DNA of 12,053 bases from an uncultured Subdoligranulum sp. (GTDB lineage Bacteria; Bacillota_A; Clostridia; Oscillospirales; Ruminococcaceae). Both the position numbers and the translations under genes were made by a program. Location: assembly GCF_937890665.1 (NCBI RefSeq), contig NZ_CALADU010000239.1:1-12053 (forward strand), read 5' to 3'. Positions 6,813 to 12,053 of this stretch are shown piece after piece; position 1 is the stretch's first letter, and each line of letters starts with the position of its first letter. The notes under the pieces are model-generated. The model had not been told where the DNA came from. It did not search any database and was given only the letters and a program-made list of their open reading frames with translations.

Positions 6813-8577
6813 TCTCGTGACCGTGCAGGCTTCGAAGTCCGCGACGTTCACTACACCCACTATGGTCGTCTGTGCCCGATTGAGACCCCTGAAGGTCCTA
6901 ACATCGGTTTGATCTCTTACTTGGCCACCTATGCCAAGATCAATAAGTACGGCTTTGTGGAAGCGCCTTACCGCAAGGTGGATAAGGCAACCGGTGTTGT
7001 CACCGACGAAGTGGTCTATATGACCGCCGATGTGGAGGACGAATACATCGTCGCACAGGCCAACGAGCCGCTGGACGAGAACAACCGTTTTGTTCGTTCC
7101 CGCGTTTCCGGCCGTCACCGCAACGACATTCAGGAGTTTGAAGCCAGTCAGGTAGACTTCATGGATGTTTCGCCCCGCATGATGGTTTCTGTGGCTACGG
7201 CCTGCATTCCCTTCTTGGAGAATGACGACTGTAACCGTGCCCTGATGGGCTCCAACATGCAGCGGCAGGCTGTGCCTCTGATGGTCACCCAGCAGCCCAT
7301 CGTCGCCACCGGTATGGAATACAAGGCCGCTACCGACTCCGGCGTCTGCATTTTGGCAGCCCGGGACGGCACGGTGGAGTATGTGGATGCCGAGAAGATC
7401 GTGGTGCGCTGCGCCGACGGTTCCGCCGACACCTACGAACTCATCAAGTTCATGCGTTCCAACCAAGGCAACTGCAACAACCAGCGCCCCATCGTACAGG
7501 TGGGCGATGAAGTCAAGACCGGCGATGTGTTGGCCGACGGTCCCGCCACCAAGAATGGTGAGATCAGCTTGGGCAAGAATGCTCTGGTGGGCTTCATGAC
7601 TTGGGAAGGTTACAACTACGAGGACGCCGTCCTGCTGAACGAAAAACTGGTTCGCGAGGACGTCTACACCTCCATCCATATTGAAGAATACGAGACCGAG
7701 GCGCGGGACACCAAACTGGGACCCGAGGAAATCACCCGTGATATCCCCAACGTGGGCGATGACGCGCTGAAAGATTTGGATGATCGCGGTATCATCCGCA
7801 TCGGTGCCGAAGTCAAGACCGGTGATATTCTGGTTGGTAAGGTCACCCCGAAGGGCGAAACCGAACTGACCGCTGAGGAACGCCTGCTGCGTGCTATCTT
7901 TGGTGAGAAGGCCCGCGAAGTCCGCGACACCTCGCTGCGTGTGCCCCATGGTGCCTACGGTATCGTGGTGGATATTAAGGTGTTCACCCCCGAGAACAGT
8001 GACGAGCTGCAGCCCGGCGTTCGTATGTGCGTACGCTGCTATATCGCTCAGAAGCGTAAGATCAGCGTGGGCGATAAGATGGCCGGCCGTCATGGTAACA
8101 AGGGTGTTGTTTCCCGCATTCTGCCGCAGGAAGACATGCCGTTCCTGCCCGACGGTACGCCGCTGGACATCGTATTGAACCCCTTGGGCGTTCCCTCCCG
8201 TATGAACATCGGTCAGGTACTGGAAGTCAACCTTGGCTATGTGGCTAAGGCTTTGGGCTGGAAGGTACAGACCCCTGTCTTTGACGGTGCCCACGAATCC
8301 GACCTGCGGGATTGCTTCGCTGCGGCTCGTGATAAGTGGCATGGCGAAAACGCACCGGAATATCCCACCAAGCTGGACCGCCTGATGGGGGAGAAGGGCC
8401 ATATCATCGACTTCTCCAAGATCGACCTGACCGACGACGGCAAGACCACTGTGTACGACGGCCGTACCGGCGAGCAGTTCCCCAACAAGGTCACCGTCGG
8501 CTATATGTACTACCTCAAGCTGCATCACCTGGTCGACGATAAGATCCATGCCCGCTCCACCGGCCCGTACTCGATGG

Positions 8578-8623
<46 letters not shown>

Positions 8624-8715
8624 TTTCGGCGAAATGGAAGTCTGGGCGCTGGAAGCTTACGGCGCTGCCTACACCCTGCAGGAGATCCTGACCATCAAGT
8701 CCGATGACGTGGTGG

Positions 8716-8721
8716 GCCGTC
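8716..8721 (+). other. rpoB: Second frame break in rpoB (apparent deletion of about 23 nt)
   Basis: Frame 2 reads [12 protein letters not shown] up to 8720 and then loses homology (QRRADPA). From 8719 the third frame reads [15 protein letters not shown]. Homologues read DDVVGRVKTYEAIVKGE across this point, so about 8 residues, roughly 23 nt, are missing. The bases CGT at 8718-8720 would fit both sides if ATC-GTC preceded the right side, which would be a 3-nt microhomology; that is inferred, since the missing bases are not visible. Confidence 0.85.
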
Positions 8722-9084
8722 AAAGGCGAGCCGATCCCGCGCCCCGGCATTCCGGAGAGCTTCCGCGTTATGCTCAAGGAACTGCAGAGCCTGGGTCTGG
8801 ATATCGTGGTGCAGGACGAGGAAGGCAATCCTGTGGATATGCGCCAGGAATTCGACGACGATGACAGCAGCTTCGATGCCGGTACCTACGACGATATGGG
8901 CGGCAATGTCCTGGTGGAGAGCGAGCTGCAGGATGACTACAGTGTGAAAGACGCTGACGAGGGCTTTGACGACGATCTGGATGCGGACAGCGAGCCGAGC
9001 GCCGATGATCTGGCTCAGATCGAGATGAACGATCCCTTTGAAGATGAATAATGTTTCGCTGTATCGTCTGTCATACTTGAATTG

Positions 9085-9090
9085 AGAGGG
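9085..9090 (+). promoter_or_regulatory. Ribosome binding site of rpoC
   Basis: AGAGGG lies 8 nt before the rpoC ATG (9099). It sits in the 47-nt rpoB-rpoC spacer, which shows no promoter or terminator, as expected for an rpoBC operon. Confidence 0.7.
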
Positions 9091-9098
9091 TTCGCTGA

Positions 9099-12053
<2,955 letters not shown>

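Overview
The window carries a bacterial information-processing cluster, all on the + strand: the 3' end of rpmE (ribosomal protein bL31), yigZ (IMPACT/YigZ family), dgt (dGTPase-like HD hydrolase), dnaG (primase), rpoD (primary sigma factor), rpoB (RNA polymerase beta) and most of rpoC (beta'), which runs off the right edge. Protein sequences (B. subtilis-like RpoB/RpoC, a 365-residue primary sigma, dgt next to dnaG-rpoD), strong AGGAGG-type ribosome binding sites and moderately high GC suggest a clostridial Firmicute, possibly of the Oscillospiraceae/Ruminococcaceae (Faecalibacterium/Gemmiger-like). The family-level placement is inference from general resemblance.

Layout. 1-98 is the end of rpmE, followed by a textbook intrinsic terminator (113-143). 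yigZ (167-784) comes next. After a 90-nt AT-rich gap with a weak promoter candidate, dgt (875-1876), dnaG (1912-3699, TTG start) and rpoD (3782-4879) run as a likely operon, a variant of the macromolecular synthesis operon. It closes with a GC-rich hairpin at 4896-4931. A 456-nt non-coding interval (4880-5335) then holds that terminator, a near-consensus sigma-A promoter (TTGACA-N17-TATACT, 5142-5170) and a leader of about 158 nt before rpoB (5336-9051). rpoC starts 47 nt later (9099) and is open for 985 codons to the window end.

The main anomaly is rpoB. Its family-typical protein is spread over three reading frames. Two highly conserved segments are missing, about 30 residues near residue 72 (junction at about 5549-5552) and about 8 residues near the C-terminus (junction at about 8716-8721), and each loss shifts the frame. 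All the rest of rpoB and all visible rpoC look intact. As rpoB is essential, assembly error is the leading explanation, but a real broken copy cannot be excluded from one sequence. A second oddity is gene order: rpoB follows rpoD and not the usual rplKAJL genes, which puts sigma and the two large core polymerase subunits side by side.

I found no mobile element, CRISPR array, tRNA, rRNA or defence-like system, and no evidence of a previously undescribed system. The window is housekeeping sequence with a few unusual details.
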